Source: Geodermatophilaceae bacterium
GTDB lineage: Bacteria; Actinomycetota; Actinomycetes; Mycobacteriales; Geodermatophilaceae
Length of the DNA stretch: 17,036 nt
Assembly: GCA_013812385.1 (NCBI GenBank)
Contig: JACCTM010000057.1
Location: 1-17,036 of the forward strand
Reading direction: 5' to 3'
This document shows, piece after piece, positions 1 through 6,377 of the stretch. The notes below the pieces were generated by a model. That model saw only the letters and a program-made list of their open reading frames with translations, had not been told where the DNA came from and made no database searches. Positions within the stretch are counted from its first letter, which is position 1. Each line of letters starts with the position of its first letter. The position numbers were made by a program, and so were the translations under genes.

Positions 1-176
1 TCCACGCCGGTCAGGTCTGCGTGGCCGATGGCACCCCTCTCGCGGCACAGAAACTGGAGCGAGTGCTGACCAACGATCCGGGCACCGGGGTCATGCGCCA
101 TGTCGATGCCGGCTACGAACGTGCCGAGGATGTGGCCGCCGAGCGCGGCGTACGCGTACCGATGACCGAGTCGTGA
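1..176 (+). CDS. hutU: Urocanate hydratase (urocanase), C-terminal end only
   Basis: The window opens inside a gene read in the frame that begins at base 3; 57 residues remain before the TGA at 174-176. The tail contains HAGQVCVADGTP, then LTNDPGTGVMRHVDAGYE, which is the conserved C-terminal end of urocanate hydratase, the second enzyme of histidine degradation (urocanate to imidazolone propionate, cytoplasmic, NAD-dependent). Its stop codon overlaps the GTG start of the next gene (GTGA at 173-176), so the two are translationally coupled. The identification rests on this short tail and on the adjacent HutF, which belongs to the same pathway. The catalytic core and the start lie outside the window. 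Confidence 0.88.
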   Translation, partial: HAGQVCVADGTPLAAQKLERVLTNDPGTGVMRHVDAGYERAEDVAAERGVRVPMTES

Positions 177-1579
177 CCGCACCGGACCGAGCCGCGTCCG
201 GGAAGGCACTGATCCGGGGCCGGTCCTGGTGGTGTCGGCAAGCGTGGCTGCCCGAGGGCTTGGCCAGCGACGTCCGGCTTAGCGCCGACGCCGACGGCCG
301 CTTCACCGACGTACAGACCGGGGTAGGAGCGACCGGGCAGGACACCCAGTTGCCGGGAATCGTGCTGCCCGGGTTCGCCGACGCGCATTCGCACGCTTTT
401 CATCGGGCGCTGCGCGGACGTACGCACTCCGACGGCGGCACCTTCTGGACCTGGCGTGACCTGATGTATTCGGTGGCCGCCCAACTTGACCCGGATTCCT
501 ACCGGGCGCTGGCCACCGCCGTGTACGCCGAGTCCGCTCTGGCCGGAGTGACCTGTATCGGGGAGTTCCACTACCTGCATCACGGACCAGGCGGCACGCC
601 GTACGACGACCCGAATGCGATGGGCGAAGCGTTGCGGGAGGCCGCGGCCGCAGCCGGGATCCGGCTGACCCTGCTTGATGCCGCCTACCTCAGCGGTGGA
701 CTGCATGCCGATGGGCACCAGCCGCTCAATTCCGTACAAGAACGCTTCGCAGACGCAGACATCGATACCTGGGCGCAGCGCTCGGACGCGTTGCAGCCGG
801 ACCCGAACGTGCGGATCGGAGTTGCCGTTCATTCGGTACGGGCGGTGCCCGCCGAGCACCTCGCCCGGATCGGCGAAGTAGCGGCCGGACGCCCCCTGCA
901 CGTCCACCTCTCCGAGCAGCCAGCCGAGAACGAGACGTGCCAAGCCGTGTACGGCTGCAGCCCAACCGAATTGCTCGATCGGCATGGGCTGCTGGGTCCC
1001 GCGACCACGGCCGTCCACGCGACTCACCTCACCGACAACGACATAGCGATTCTCGGAGCGCGCCGGGTGTCGGTGTGTCTGTGCCCGAGCACTGAAGCCG
1101 ACCTGGCCGACGGGCTGCCACCCACCGGGCCGCTGCTCGCCGCCGGCGTGCGGCTGTGCGCGGGCAGTGATCAACATGTGGCGGCCGACCTGCTCGCCGA
1201 GGCGCGGGGGGTCGAACTGCACGAGCGGCTGCGCACCGGTCGTCGTGGAACCGTGTCCCCGGCTGCCTTGTTGAACGCCCTCACCACAGCCGGCCACGCC
1301 GCCCTCGGCTGGCCGGAAGCCGGCCGTCTCGAGGTTGGCGCGCCCGCCGATCTGGTAGCCATCGAGGACTCCAGCCCGCGTACCGCCGGCACCGAGCCGA
1401 GCCAGATCATCATGACGGCAGGGACGGCCGACATCCGCACAGTCGTCGTCGGCGGTGCGACCGTGGTGACCGATGGCCGACACGTCCTCGGCGACATCGG
1501 CAAACTCATCGACGAAGCGCTGGCATTGCTCGACGAGCCGATCGGTGCGGCTCCTGGATCCGTACGAAGTGGTCAATAA
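173..1579 (+). CDS. hutF: Formimidoylglutamate deiminase (HutF), amidohydrolase superfamily
   Basis: The 468-residue protein is a full-length member of the metal-dependent amidohydrolase superfamily. HutF hydrolyses N-formimidoyl-L-glutamate to N-formyl-L-glutamate and ammonia in the cytoplasm, the step after imidazolonepropionase in the five-step histidine pathway. Seen: metal ligands in GFADAHSHAFHR (His about 72 and 74; HSHAFHR is typical of HutF), a second His region HVHLSEQPAENE, VHATHLTDND, the CLCPSTEADLADG segment and the metal Asp in GSDQHVAADL. The C-terminal part (LEVGAPADLVAIE) is the usual beta-sandwich of the superfamily. The start is the GTG at 173, chosen because it overlaps the hutU stop. 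Using HutF implies that a formylglutamate deformylase acts next, and none is in the window. hutH and hutI are presumably upstream. A long open frame lies antisense but is a GC artefact. Confidence 0.93.
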   Translation: MTAPDRAASGKALIRGRSWWCRQAWLPEGLASDVRLSADADGRFTDVQTGVGATGQDTQLPGIVLPGFADAHSHAFHRALRGRTHSDGGTFWTWRDLMYSVAAQLDPDSYRALATAVYAESALAGVTCIGEFHYLHHGPGGTPYDDPNAMGEALREAAAAAGIRLTLLDAAYLSGGLHADGHQPLNSVQERFADADIDTWAQRSDALQPDPNVRIGVAVHSVRAVPAEHLARIGEVAAGRPLHVHLSEQPAENETCQAVYGCSPTELLDRHGLLGPATTAVHATHLTDNDIAILGARRVSVCLCPSTEADLADGLPPTGPLLAAGVRLCAGSDQHVAADLLAEARGVELHERLRTGRRGTVSPAALLNALTTAGHAALGWPEAGRLEVGAPADLVAIEDSSPRTAGTEPSQIIMTAGTADIRTVVVGGATVVTDGRHVLGDIGKLIDEALALLDEPIGAAPGSVRSGQ

Positions 1580-1617
1580 CGGCAGATGATTGGCCGGACC
1601 GGATGCAGTTAGTGACC

Positions 1618-1658
1618 ACTCGGCCGAGTCAGACCCCGCGCGTGCAGCGGACGCACGC
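1618..1658. terminator. Candidate terminator hairpins between convergent hutF and VOC gene
   Basis: The 81-bp gap between the two convergent stop codons holds a perfect 12-bp palindrome, ACTCGGCCGAGT at 1618-1629, and a 6-bp stem, GCGTGC/GCACGC at 1640-1645 and 1653-1658, with a 7-nt loop. Neither is followed by a T-run, which is common for actinobacterial terminators but leaves the call uncertain. The location between convergent genes is the main support. Confidence 0.35.
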
Positions 1659-1660
1659 TC

Positions 1661-1942
1661 CTATGAGATCGCGGTCGCGTGCTTGGGCTGGTAGAGCCCG
1701 AGTTCGCCGCCGCCGTCGGCCTTCATCGCCTCGACCGTGGCATGGACGTCATCGCACATCAGGTACAGCCCCTGGCTGGGCGGGCCGTCGGCCGGGTGGC
1801 ACGCGAGTTCACCGGGCGGCAGCGCGAAGATGAGCCAGCCGTCGTCGGCATCGACCGATGGGAACTGCAACACGTCGCGGAAGAACGCGCGATCAGCGTC
1901 GGCGTCAGGGGTGAACAGAATCGTGTGGGCGCCTATCAACAT
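1661..1942 (-). CDS. VOC/glyoxalase-family protein with an internal deletion
   Basis: The 93-residue product starts MLIGAHTILFTPDADADRAF, a typical vicinal-oxygen-chelate N-terminus (first beta strand, then DxxFFRDVL helix), and ends with GGGELGLYQPKHATA, the usual last strand carrying a metal-ligand Glu. Such proteins are normally about 115-125 residues. Between MKADG and GGELGLYQP the segment of roughly 25 residues that should carry the WG-type strand appears absent, although the frame is kept. The junction is a run of GGC repeats near 1705-1718. The start ATG at 1942 has a good Shine-Dalgarno (GGGAG, 7-nt spacing). It is the third gene of the operon, 25 bp after the ArsR gene. The enzyme may be inactive. 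Substrate unknown; VOC proteins include glyoxalases, dioxygenases and resistance proteins. Confidence 0.7.
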   Translation of the reverse strand: MLIGAHTILFTPDADADRAFFRDVLQFPSVDADDGWLIFALPPGELACHPADGPPSQGLYLMCDDVHATVEAMKADGGGELGLYQPKHATAIS

Positions 1943-1967
1943 TGTCGTGCTCCCTGATGTGGTTGGT

Positions 1968-2309
1968 TCAGGATGGGTCAGGTCGTGGTTGCCGGTAGGA
2001 ACCGAGCCCGACGCTGGGCAGCCACAGGTCGAGGGCGGCAGTAAGCCGTTCGCGGTTGAGTACGTAGTGCCGTTCGCGGCCGTCGGGCCGGACGGTGATC
2101 AGTCCGGCCTGCACGAGAACGCCGAGGTGACGCGTCGTGGTCGGCCATGAGTGCGAGAAGCAGGCGGCGAGTTCGCCCGCGGTCATGGAGCCTTTGCGAG
2201 TGTGCAGCACCTGCAGGATGTGCCGCCTGGTGTTGTGCGAGAGGGCGGAGAAGACGGCGTCGAGCTCATCGAGATCGCGGAGTCCGCGCGGTCGACGGTC
2301 AGCCACCAC
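1968..2309 (-). CDS. ArsR-family winged-helix transcriptional repressor
   Basis: The 113-residue protein has the ArsR/SmtB winged-helix fold. LDAVFSALSHNTRRHILQVL is the first helix pair, SMTAGELAACFSHSWPTTTRHLGVLVQAGL is helix-turn-helix, and ITVRPDGRERHYVLNRERL is the wing. It lacks the ELCVCDL-type metal-binding helix motif of true arsenic or zinc sensors, so it probably answers to a non-metal signal or acts through dimer control. It is intact, unlike the genes either side. Two tandem GTG codons (2309 and 2306) are possible starts and no clear Shine-Dalgarno is seen, so translation is probably coupled to the upstream reading frame that ends at 2313. The palindrome at 2518-2533 is the expected binding site, giving autorepression of the operon. 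Confidence 0.85.
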   Translation of the reverse strand: MVADRRPRGLRDLDELDAVFSALSHNTRRHILQVLHTRKGSMTAGELAACFSHSWPTTTRHLGVLVQAGLITVRPDGRERHYVLNRERLTAALDLWLPSVGLGSYRQPRPDPS

Positions 2310-2312
2310 ACG

Positions 2313-2508
2313 TCAGGACAGATCGAGGGCGTGGGCAGACTTGAACTCGAACATCGGACGGCCGCCACGGGACTCGCACAGATCGCCCATGGACTCCCAG
2401 ATCGAGCTCCCTGAGCAAGGCCATATGTCGACGCAGGATGTCCTTGAACTGTTCCTCGGCGCCGGGCTTGACGCGGTACTGGGCAATGGAGATGACGGGT
2501 GATGACAT
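2313..2508 (-). pseudogene. Remnant of an antibiotic-biosynthesis-monooxygenase-like (ABM fold) gene
   Basis: The first 37 or so codons from ATG 2508 read SPVISIAQYRVKPGAEEQF then RRHMALLRELDL, the N-terminus of a small ferredoxin-like ABM-family protein of about 105 residues. From about 2403 downwards that frame turns into arginine-rich nonsense. The adjacent frame then reads IWESMGDLCESRGGRP and MFEF, which is the C-terminus of the same family, ending at TGA 2313-2315. Only about 65 codons remain, so roughly 130 bases of the middle appear deleted with a change of frame at about 2398-2408. A product may still be made (69 residues, stop at 2299) but would lack half the fold. It is the first gene of the operon, right behind the ArsR operator; the ATG is probably leaderless. 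Confidence 0.68.
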
Positions 2509-2514
2509 GAGTAT

Positions 2515-2543
2515 TGTTTAGCGAGTTCGCTAAGTGTAGTCAA
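2515..2543 (-). promoter_or_regulatory. Promoter of the ABM-arsR-VOC operon, probably leaderless
   Basis: On the minus strand TTGACT (2543-2538) is a near-consensus -35, followed after 17 bp by TAAACA (2520-2515) as a weaker -10. Counting about 7 nt from the -10 puts the transcription start at the A of the ATG at 2508, so the mRNA would have no leader, in line with the absence of a Shine-Dalgarno. The spacer is filled by the palindromic operator. Position and spacing are seen; promoter activity is inferred. Confidence 0.6.
2518..2533. promoter_or_regulatory. Palindromic operator, probable ArsR binding site
   Basis: TTAGCGA-GT-TCGCTAA is a perfect inverted repeat with 7-bp arms and a 2-bp centre, and it is AT-rich in a GC-rich setting. 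It lies between the -35 and -10 of the operon that encodes an ArsR repressor, the classical place for steric repression. The half-site resembles those of many ArsR-family repressors. Binding is inferred. Confidence 0.7.
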
Positions 2544-2579
2544 ATGGAGCTGATTCGGCGTATCACGGTCCGCGGCGGA

Positions 2580-2601
2580 GGCTGGGAGTTGGCTGGGAGT
2601 C
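2580..2601 (+). repeat. 11-bp tandem direct repeat upstream of the LolA-like/ABC operon
   Basis: GGCTGGGAGT occurs at 2580-2589 and again at 2591-2600, an 11-bp period (one helical turn). It lies about 63 bp before the GTG at 2664 and just upstream of a possible -10, TACGGT at 2626-2631. Direct repeats with 11-bp spacing are typical of OmpR/PhoB-family response-regulator sites, so this may be an activator site for the operon. A chance duplication cannot be excluded. Confidence 0.4.
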
Positions 2602-2649
2602 AGACTTCATTCAGTTGCAGCGACGTACGGTGAGTGAATGGTTGGGGTC

Positions 2650-2656
2650 GGGAGGG
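2650..2656 (+). promoter_or_regulatory. Ribosome binding site that fixes the start of the LolA-like gene
   Basis: GGGAGGG ends 7 nt before the GTG at 2664, an excellent Shine-Dalgarno. The in-frame GTG at 2634 has no comparable site and would add a non-conserved 10-residue tail, so 2664 is preferred. Confidence 0.7.
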
Positions 2657-2663
2657 TGCACAG

Positions 2664-3761
2664 GTGACCGCACGCCATCGGTGGGCCATGGTGGCCGCCC
2701 TCGTCGCCGTACTCGTCGCCATCCCGATCGGGCTCTCTGCGCTGCCTGCCGCCGACACCGAGATCAGCGCGGACGAGCTGTTGCAGAAGATCCAGGACTC
2801 CGGCGACGTGAGCTATTCCGGGTACGCCCAGTCCATCGGCGGAGTCCTGCTGCCGATAAACGAGCAGCTGCCCGAACTCGTGGAGCTGTTCGCCGACCGA
2901 ACCACGACCCGGGTGTGGTGGCGCAGTCCGGAGGAGTGGCGGGTCGACACGATCGGGCTGACCGGGGAGACCGGGGTGCATCGTCGCGGCGCGACGACCT
3001 GGACCTGGGAGTACGAGGCCAACCGCGCCACGCGCAGCCCCGTACCCGATCTACGCACTCCACGTCCAGACGACCTGCTGCCCAGTGAACTCGGGCGACG
3101 GTTGCTCAGCGAGGCCGAGGTCGACGAAGTGACCCGGCTCCCGGCCGAACGCATCGCCGGGATCGATGCCCCGGGCCTGCGCCTGAGCCCGCGAGAAGCG
3201 CAGTCCAATGTGGACAAGGTCGAGATCTGGGCAGATCCTGAGACGGGTTTGCCGTTGCGGGTGGCTGTGTACGGCGAAGGAGCTGCCCTACCGGCCGTCA
3301 CGACCTCGTTTCTCGACATCGACTTCGAACGACCCAGTGCGGACATCACCAATTTCTCGCCACCGCTGGGCGCCCGCGTCCAGGTCGAAGAGGTCGACGA
3401 CATCGTCGCGGCCGTCGATCGATTCGCGGATTCCGTACCGCCGGATCGGCTCGCCGGGCTCGACCGCCGGCAGCAGGCCGACGGCCTCGGCTCGGTCGGC
3501 GACTACGGCCGCGGCGTAACGGTGCTGGTCGCCGTCCCGCTGTGGCGGGAGTTCGCCGAACCCCTGCGCAGGCAACTCCTCGAAGCGCCGGCCGTCGACC
3601 TGACCAACCCGTTGGGTACGGCAGTCACAGTCGGCCCGTTCTCCGTGCTGCTCACCGACGGTGGCGGTGAGGTGAGCTACCTGCTGACCGGGACCGTCGA
3701 TCTCGAGACGCTCGAGCGCGCCGCACGAGACCTCCGCGACAGACCACCGGTCCGACGATGA
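2664..3761 (+). CDS. LolA/RseB-like extracytoplasmic protein, membrane-anchored
   Basis: From GTG 2664 the product is 365 residues. Basic residues and a hydrophobic helix at about 7-27 (WAMVAALVAVLVAIPIG) form a signal anchor. Residues about 33-245 have the pattern of the LolA/RseB half-barrel that binds lipids or lipoproteins: ELLQKIQDSGDVSYSGYAQS, TTTRVWWRSPEEWRVD, TTWTWEYEANRATR, then KVEIWADPETGLPLRVAVYG and FLDIDFERP. A further C-terminal region of about 100 residues, GVTVLVAVPLWREF to SYLLTGTVDLETLERAA, is unassigned. It should sit on the outer face of the membrane. The stop overlaps the ABC ATPase start (ATGA at 3758-3761), so the three genes are one operon. An acyl-lipid or lipoprotein chaperone or a sensor for the exporter is plausible but inferred. 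Assignment to the fold is from sequence pattern only. Confidence 0.72.
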   Translation: MTARHRWAMVAALVAVLVAIPIGLSALPAADTEISADELLQKIQDSGDVSYSGYAQSIGGVLLPINEQLPELVELFADRTTTRVWWRSPEEWRVDTIGLTGETGVHRRGATTWTWEYEANRATRSPVPDLRTPRPDDLLPSELGRRLLSEAEVDEVTRLPAERIAGIDAPGLRLSPREAQSNVDKVEIWADPETGLPLRVAVYGEGAALPAVTTSFLDIDFERPSADITNFSPPLGARVQVEEVDDIVAAVDRFADSVPPDRLAGLDRRQQADGLGSVGDYGRGVTVLVAVPLWREFAEPLRRQLLEAPAVDLTNPLGTAVTVGPFSVLLTDGGGEVSYLLTGTVDLETLERAARDLRDRPPVRR

Positions 3762-4717
3762 TCCGCACCTCTGGGCTGACCAAGTCATTCGGTCAGATCC
3801 TCGCCGTGGACGGCATCGATCTCGATGTCCGCGAGGGCGACATCTACGGCTTTCTCGGTGCGAACGGATCCGGCAAGACCACGACGGTACGGATGCTGCT
3901 CGGACTGGTGCTGGCCTCCAGCGGTGAGATCGAGGTTCTCGGAAAGCGAATGCCCAAGCAGGCCAAGATTGTTCTCCCCCGGGTGGGCGCGCTGGTCGAG
4001 GGCCCGGGCGCTTATCCGCATCTGTCCGGCCGTCGAAACCTCGCACTGTCGGACGCGGCAGGGGTGGGCGGCTCGCGAAGCGACCGCACCGTACGCATCG
4101 ACGCCGTTCTGGACCAGGTGGGCCTCGCCGGCGTCGACAACCGCCCGGTCAAGGCCTACTCCCTGGGCATGCGGCAACGACTGGGCCTCGCTTCCGCGTT
4201 GCTGCGCAAGCCCGAGCTGCTCATCCTGGACGAACCCACCAACGGTCTTGACCCGCAAGGCATCCGTGAGATCCGGGACCTCCTGCTGGCCCTGCACGCC
4301 GGCGGCACCACGGTCTTTCTGTCCAGCCATCTGCTGGCTGAAGTCGAGCAACTGTGCACGCGGGTCGGCGTCCTGGATCGCGGCCGGCTCGTACTGCAGG
4401 ACCAACTCGACATCCTGACCGCGCCAACCGGCAACAGCGTCGTCCGTACCCCCGACGTCGATCGGGCGCATGCGCTGCTCGACGGACGGGTGCTCGGCAA
4501 GGACGGCGATCGGCTGACGGTTGCCGGAACGGATGCGGCCACGCTCAACGTTCTGCTCGTACGGGAAGGAATTCGGGTCAGCGAGCTCGGACCGGACCGG
4601 CGCACCTTGGAACAGGTGGTGCTCGAGGCGGCGACCAACTCCGGATCCGATCGGATCCCAGCGGTCACACCATCGCGTCCGGACCAGCCCGCAGCGACTT
4701 TCGGGGTGTCCGGATGA
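3758..4717 (+). CDS. ABC transporter ATP-binding protein (BcrA/CcmA type)
   Basis: The 319-residue nucleotide-binding subunit shows Walker A GANGSGKTT (residues 34-42), signature YSLGMRQRLGLASAL, Walker B LLILDEPTNGLDPQG and the H-loop Ser-Ser-His in FLSSHLLAEVEQLC. The C-terminal extension of about 100 residues is typical of the exporter ATPases that pair with ABC-2 permeases (lantibiotic and bacitracin immunity, drug and lipid export). It powers transport from the cytoplasmic side. Its start and stop both overlap the neighbours by ATGA, meaning tight stoichiometric coupling with the LolA-like protein and the permease. The transported substrate cannot be read from the sequence. Confidence 0.93.
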   Translation: MIRTSGLTKSFGQILAVDGIDLDVREGDIYGFLGANGSGKTTTVRMLLGLVLASSGEIEVLGKRMPKQAKIVLPRVGALVEGPGAYPHLSGRRNLALSDAAGVGGSRSDRTVRIDAVLDQVGLAGVDNRPVKAYSLGMRQRLGLASALLRKPELLILDEPTNGLDPQGIREIRDLLLALHAGGTTVFLSSHLLAEVEQLCTRVGVLDRGRLVLQDQLDILTAPTGNSVVRTPDVDRAHALLDGRVLGKDGDRLTVAGTDAATLNVLLVREGIRVSELGPDRRTLEQVVLEAATNSGSDRIPAVTPSRPDQPAATFGVSG

Positions 4718-5520
4718 TCGCGGTCGAAATCAGGAAGATGCTGCGTCGGCCGCGGACCTGGGTCACGATCCTGATGCTCAACGCGCTGCCGACGCTGATC
4801 GCGGTGCTCTTGGCGCTCACCGACATCGGCCCTCGTCCGGGGGAGGGACCGGTGTTCTTGTCGTCGGTCCTGTCCAACGGCACGCTGTTCCCGCTCGCTG
4901 CGCTGGCGGTGATCCTGCCGCTGTTCCTACCGGTCGCCGTGGCCGTGATCGCCGGGGACTCGATTGCCGGCGAGGCCCAGTCGGGCACTCTGCGCTATCT
5001 GCTGGTCCGGCCGGTCGGCCGTACCAGACTGCTCGTCGCCAAGCTCGCCTCGATCTTCGTGTTCGTACTCCTGGCCGTCGTCGTCGTCGCGGCGATCGGG
5101 TACGTGGTCGGTGTCAACCTGTTCGGGACCGCGAGCGTTGCGGCGAGCGTGTCGGGAACCACCCTGACCAACGAGCAGATCGCGGTCCGTACGGCGCTGG
5201 CGATCGGCTACATCACGCTGTCGATGCTCGGTGTCGCGGCGATGGCGTTGTTCCTGTCCACGTTGACCGACTCACCACTGGCCGCGACGCTCGGCGCCTT
5301 GGCTTTTCTGATCGCCTCCTCGTTGCTGTTCACCTTGGATGCCGCCGACGCACTGTCGCCGTATCTGCCTACTCGCTACTGGCTGGCCTTCGCGGACCTG
5401 TTCCGAGATCCCATCCAATGGCGTGACATCACCCGAGGCATCGCCCTGCAAGGGGTGTATGTCGGTGTCCTGCTCTCGGCGGCCTGGGCAAACTTCACCA
5501 CCAAGGACATCACCAGCTGA
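4714..5520 (+). CDS. ABC-2-type transporter permease
   Basis: The real start is ATG 4714, overlapping the ATPase stop (ATGA); an open frame extends further upstream but is out-of-frame shadow there. The 268-residue protein begins MIAVEIRKMLRRPRTWV, the usual amphipathic N-terminus of ABC-2 permeases, and has six hydrophobic segments: about 16-35, 57-82, 107-130, 160-185, 188-208 and 245-262. The loop GDSIAGEAQSGTLRYLLVRPVGR is the conserved coupling region that contacts the ATPase (the E-x-x-x-GT pattern). One permease and one ATPase would give a homodimeric or 2+2 exporter in the plasma membrane. The stop codon lies in a terminator hairpin shared with the convergent lipase gene. Confidence 0.9.
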   Translation: MIAVEIRKMLRRPRTWVTILMLNALPTLIAVLLALTDIGPRPGEGPVFLSSVLSNGTLFPLAALAVILPLFLPVAVAVIAGDSIAGEAQSGTLRYLLVRPVGRTRLLVAKLASIFVFVLLAVVVVAAIGYVVGVNLFGTASVAASVSGTTLTNEQIAVRTALAIGYITLSMLGVAAMALFLSTLTDSPLAATLGALAFLIASSLLFTLDAADALSPYLPTRYWLAFADLFRDPIQWRDITRGIALQGVYVGVLLSAAWANFTTKDITS

Positions 5521-5534
5521 GCCACTCTCAGCTG
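5514..5534. terminator. Bidirectional terminator hairpin overlapping two convergent stop codons
   Basis: CAGCTGAG (5514-5521) and CTCAGCTG (5527-5534) form a perfect 8-bp stem with a 5-nt loop. The permease stop TGA (5518-5520) sits in the left arm and the lipase stop (5528-5530 on the other strand) in the right arm. There is no T-run, so it would act as an I-shaped hairpin terminator as often found in actinobacteria. Confidence 0.65.
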
Positions 5535-6328
5535 AGGCGCGCGCAGTCCTGAGTGGACAGGGCGACCGGTGGGGTCGACCGGAGTTGCGCGGCGACGATG
5601 CCGGCCACCAACGGGTCGGTGACCAGGCCGGAGTGAGTGACCCGCGAATCCGGGCAGACGCTCTGTACGACGATGCCCAGGGCACCCTCCAGTTGTGCGG
5701 AGGCAGGTGGCGTGACGGTCTCGTCCAGGGTCGTCCAGATCGTGACGAATGCTGGTCCGTCGGGTGTCTCGTCGCCGGCGTTGAGCTCACGCAGGAGGTC
5801 ACTGTCCGGTGCGAGTTGTTGGCAGGCCACGGGGCAGGCACCGGGAGCGACATCTTCGGCCAACCCGGCCAAGGTGGTTCCGTGATGCGGTGCACCGAGC
5901 GTGACCACCCGCCGGGCCATTCCGTCGCCGCCGAGTTCGCTGACCCAGAGCCGCGCGACCAGGCCGCCGGCGGAGTAACCGACGATGTCGACCGACGAGG
6001 CTCCGCTCCGCTCGATGACCGCGCCGACCGCCTCGTCCAGAGCTTGCGCCTGCACACGCAGGTCGCCCGTACCGTCACCGGGCAGCGGGAGCACCGTGAC
6101 GTCTCGCCCGTCACCCCGCAGCGTCTGCGCCAGGACGTTCAGCCCGCTGGTCGAGCCGCCGAAACCGGGAACCAGCAGGACCGGTCCCGGTTCGTCCTGG
6201 GATACCGGCGTCGCCGACGGTGTCGAGCTCCGTACGGCCAGAAAGACCCCAACCAGCGCTGCCGCGACCACGATGGCGAGGACTCCGAGCAGCAATCTGC
6301 GTCGCTGCGGTGCCAGCCCGGCGAACAT
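5528..6328 (-). CDS. Membrane-anchored alpha/beta-hydrolase, lipase/esterase
   Basis: From ATG 6328 the product is 266 residues. A membrane anchor (RRRLLLGVLAIVVAAALVGVF, about 9-30) is followed by an S/T/P linker and a lipase core: VLLVPGFGGSTSGL (oxyanion region), the nucleophile elbow GYSAGGLVARLW, an Asp in TIWTTLDETVTPP and the His in RVTHSGLVTDP near the C-terminus. Together these make a Ser-Asp-His triad. The order resembles Streptomyces and other actinobacterial secreted lipases (PF01674/PGAP1-like). Paired cysteines (ACPVACQQ, SVCPD, DCARLS) would form disulfides outside the cell. The open frame runs up to 6598 but overlaps the methyltransferase and is junk there. No strong Shine-Dalgarno is near the ATG, so TTG 6349 remains possible. 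It follows the methyltransferase by 49 bp, probably as one transcript. The substrate is unknown. Confidence 0.82.
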   Translation of the reverse strand: MFAGLAPQRRRLLLGVLAIVVAAALVGVFLAVRSSTPSATPVSQDEPGPVLLVPGFGGSTSGLNVLAQTLRGDGRDVTVLPLPGDGTGDLRVQAQALDEAVGAVIERSGASSVDIVGYSAGGLVARLWVSELGGDGMARRVVTLGAPHHGTTLAGLAEDVAPGACPVACQQLAPDSDLLRELNAGDETPDGPAFVTIWTTLDETVTPPASAQLEGALGIVVQSVCPDSRVTHSGLVTDPLVAGIVAAQLRSTPPVALSTQDCARLS

Positions 6329-6377
6329 CAGCTCATCGTGCGCCTCCAACCGTGAAAACCGCGTCAGGACTGAGTCC

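Noticed and set aside
113..1576. Long open reading frame antisense to hutF (487 codons)
   Set aside because: It mirrors hutF codon by codon, is rich in Gly/Arg/Gln with no recognisable domain, and arises from high GC at third positions of the real gene.
2137..2502. Plus-strand open frames across the ArsR region
   Set aside because: They are antisense to the ArsR and monooxygenase-like coding and show no domain.
4354..4713. N-terminal extension of the ABC permease reading frame
   Set aside because: It lies inside the ATPase gene in another frame; the ATGA overlap at 4714 and the MIAVEIRKMLRRP start are typical of ABC-2 permeases.
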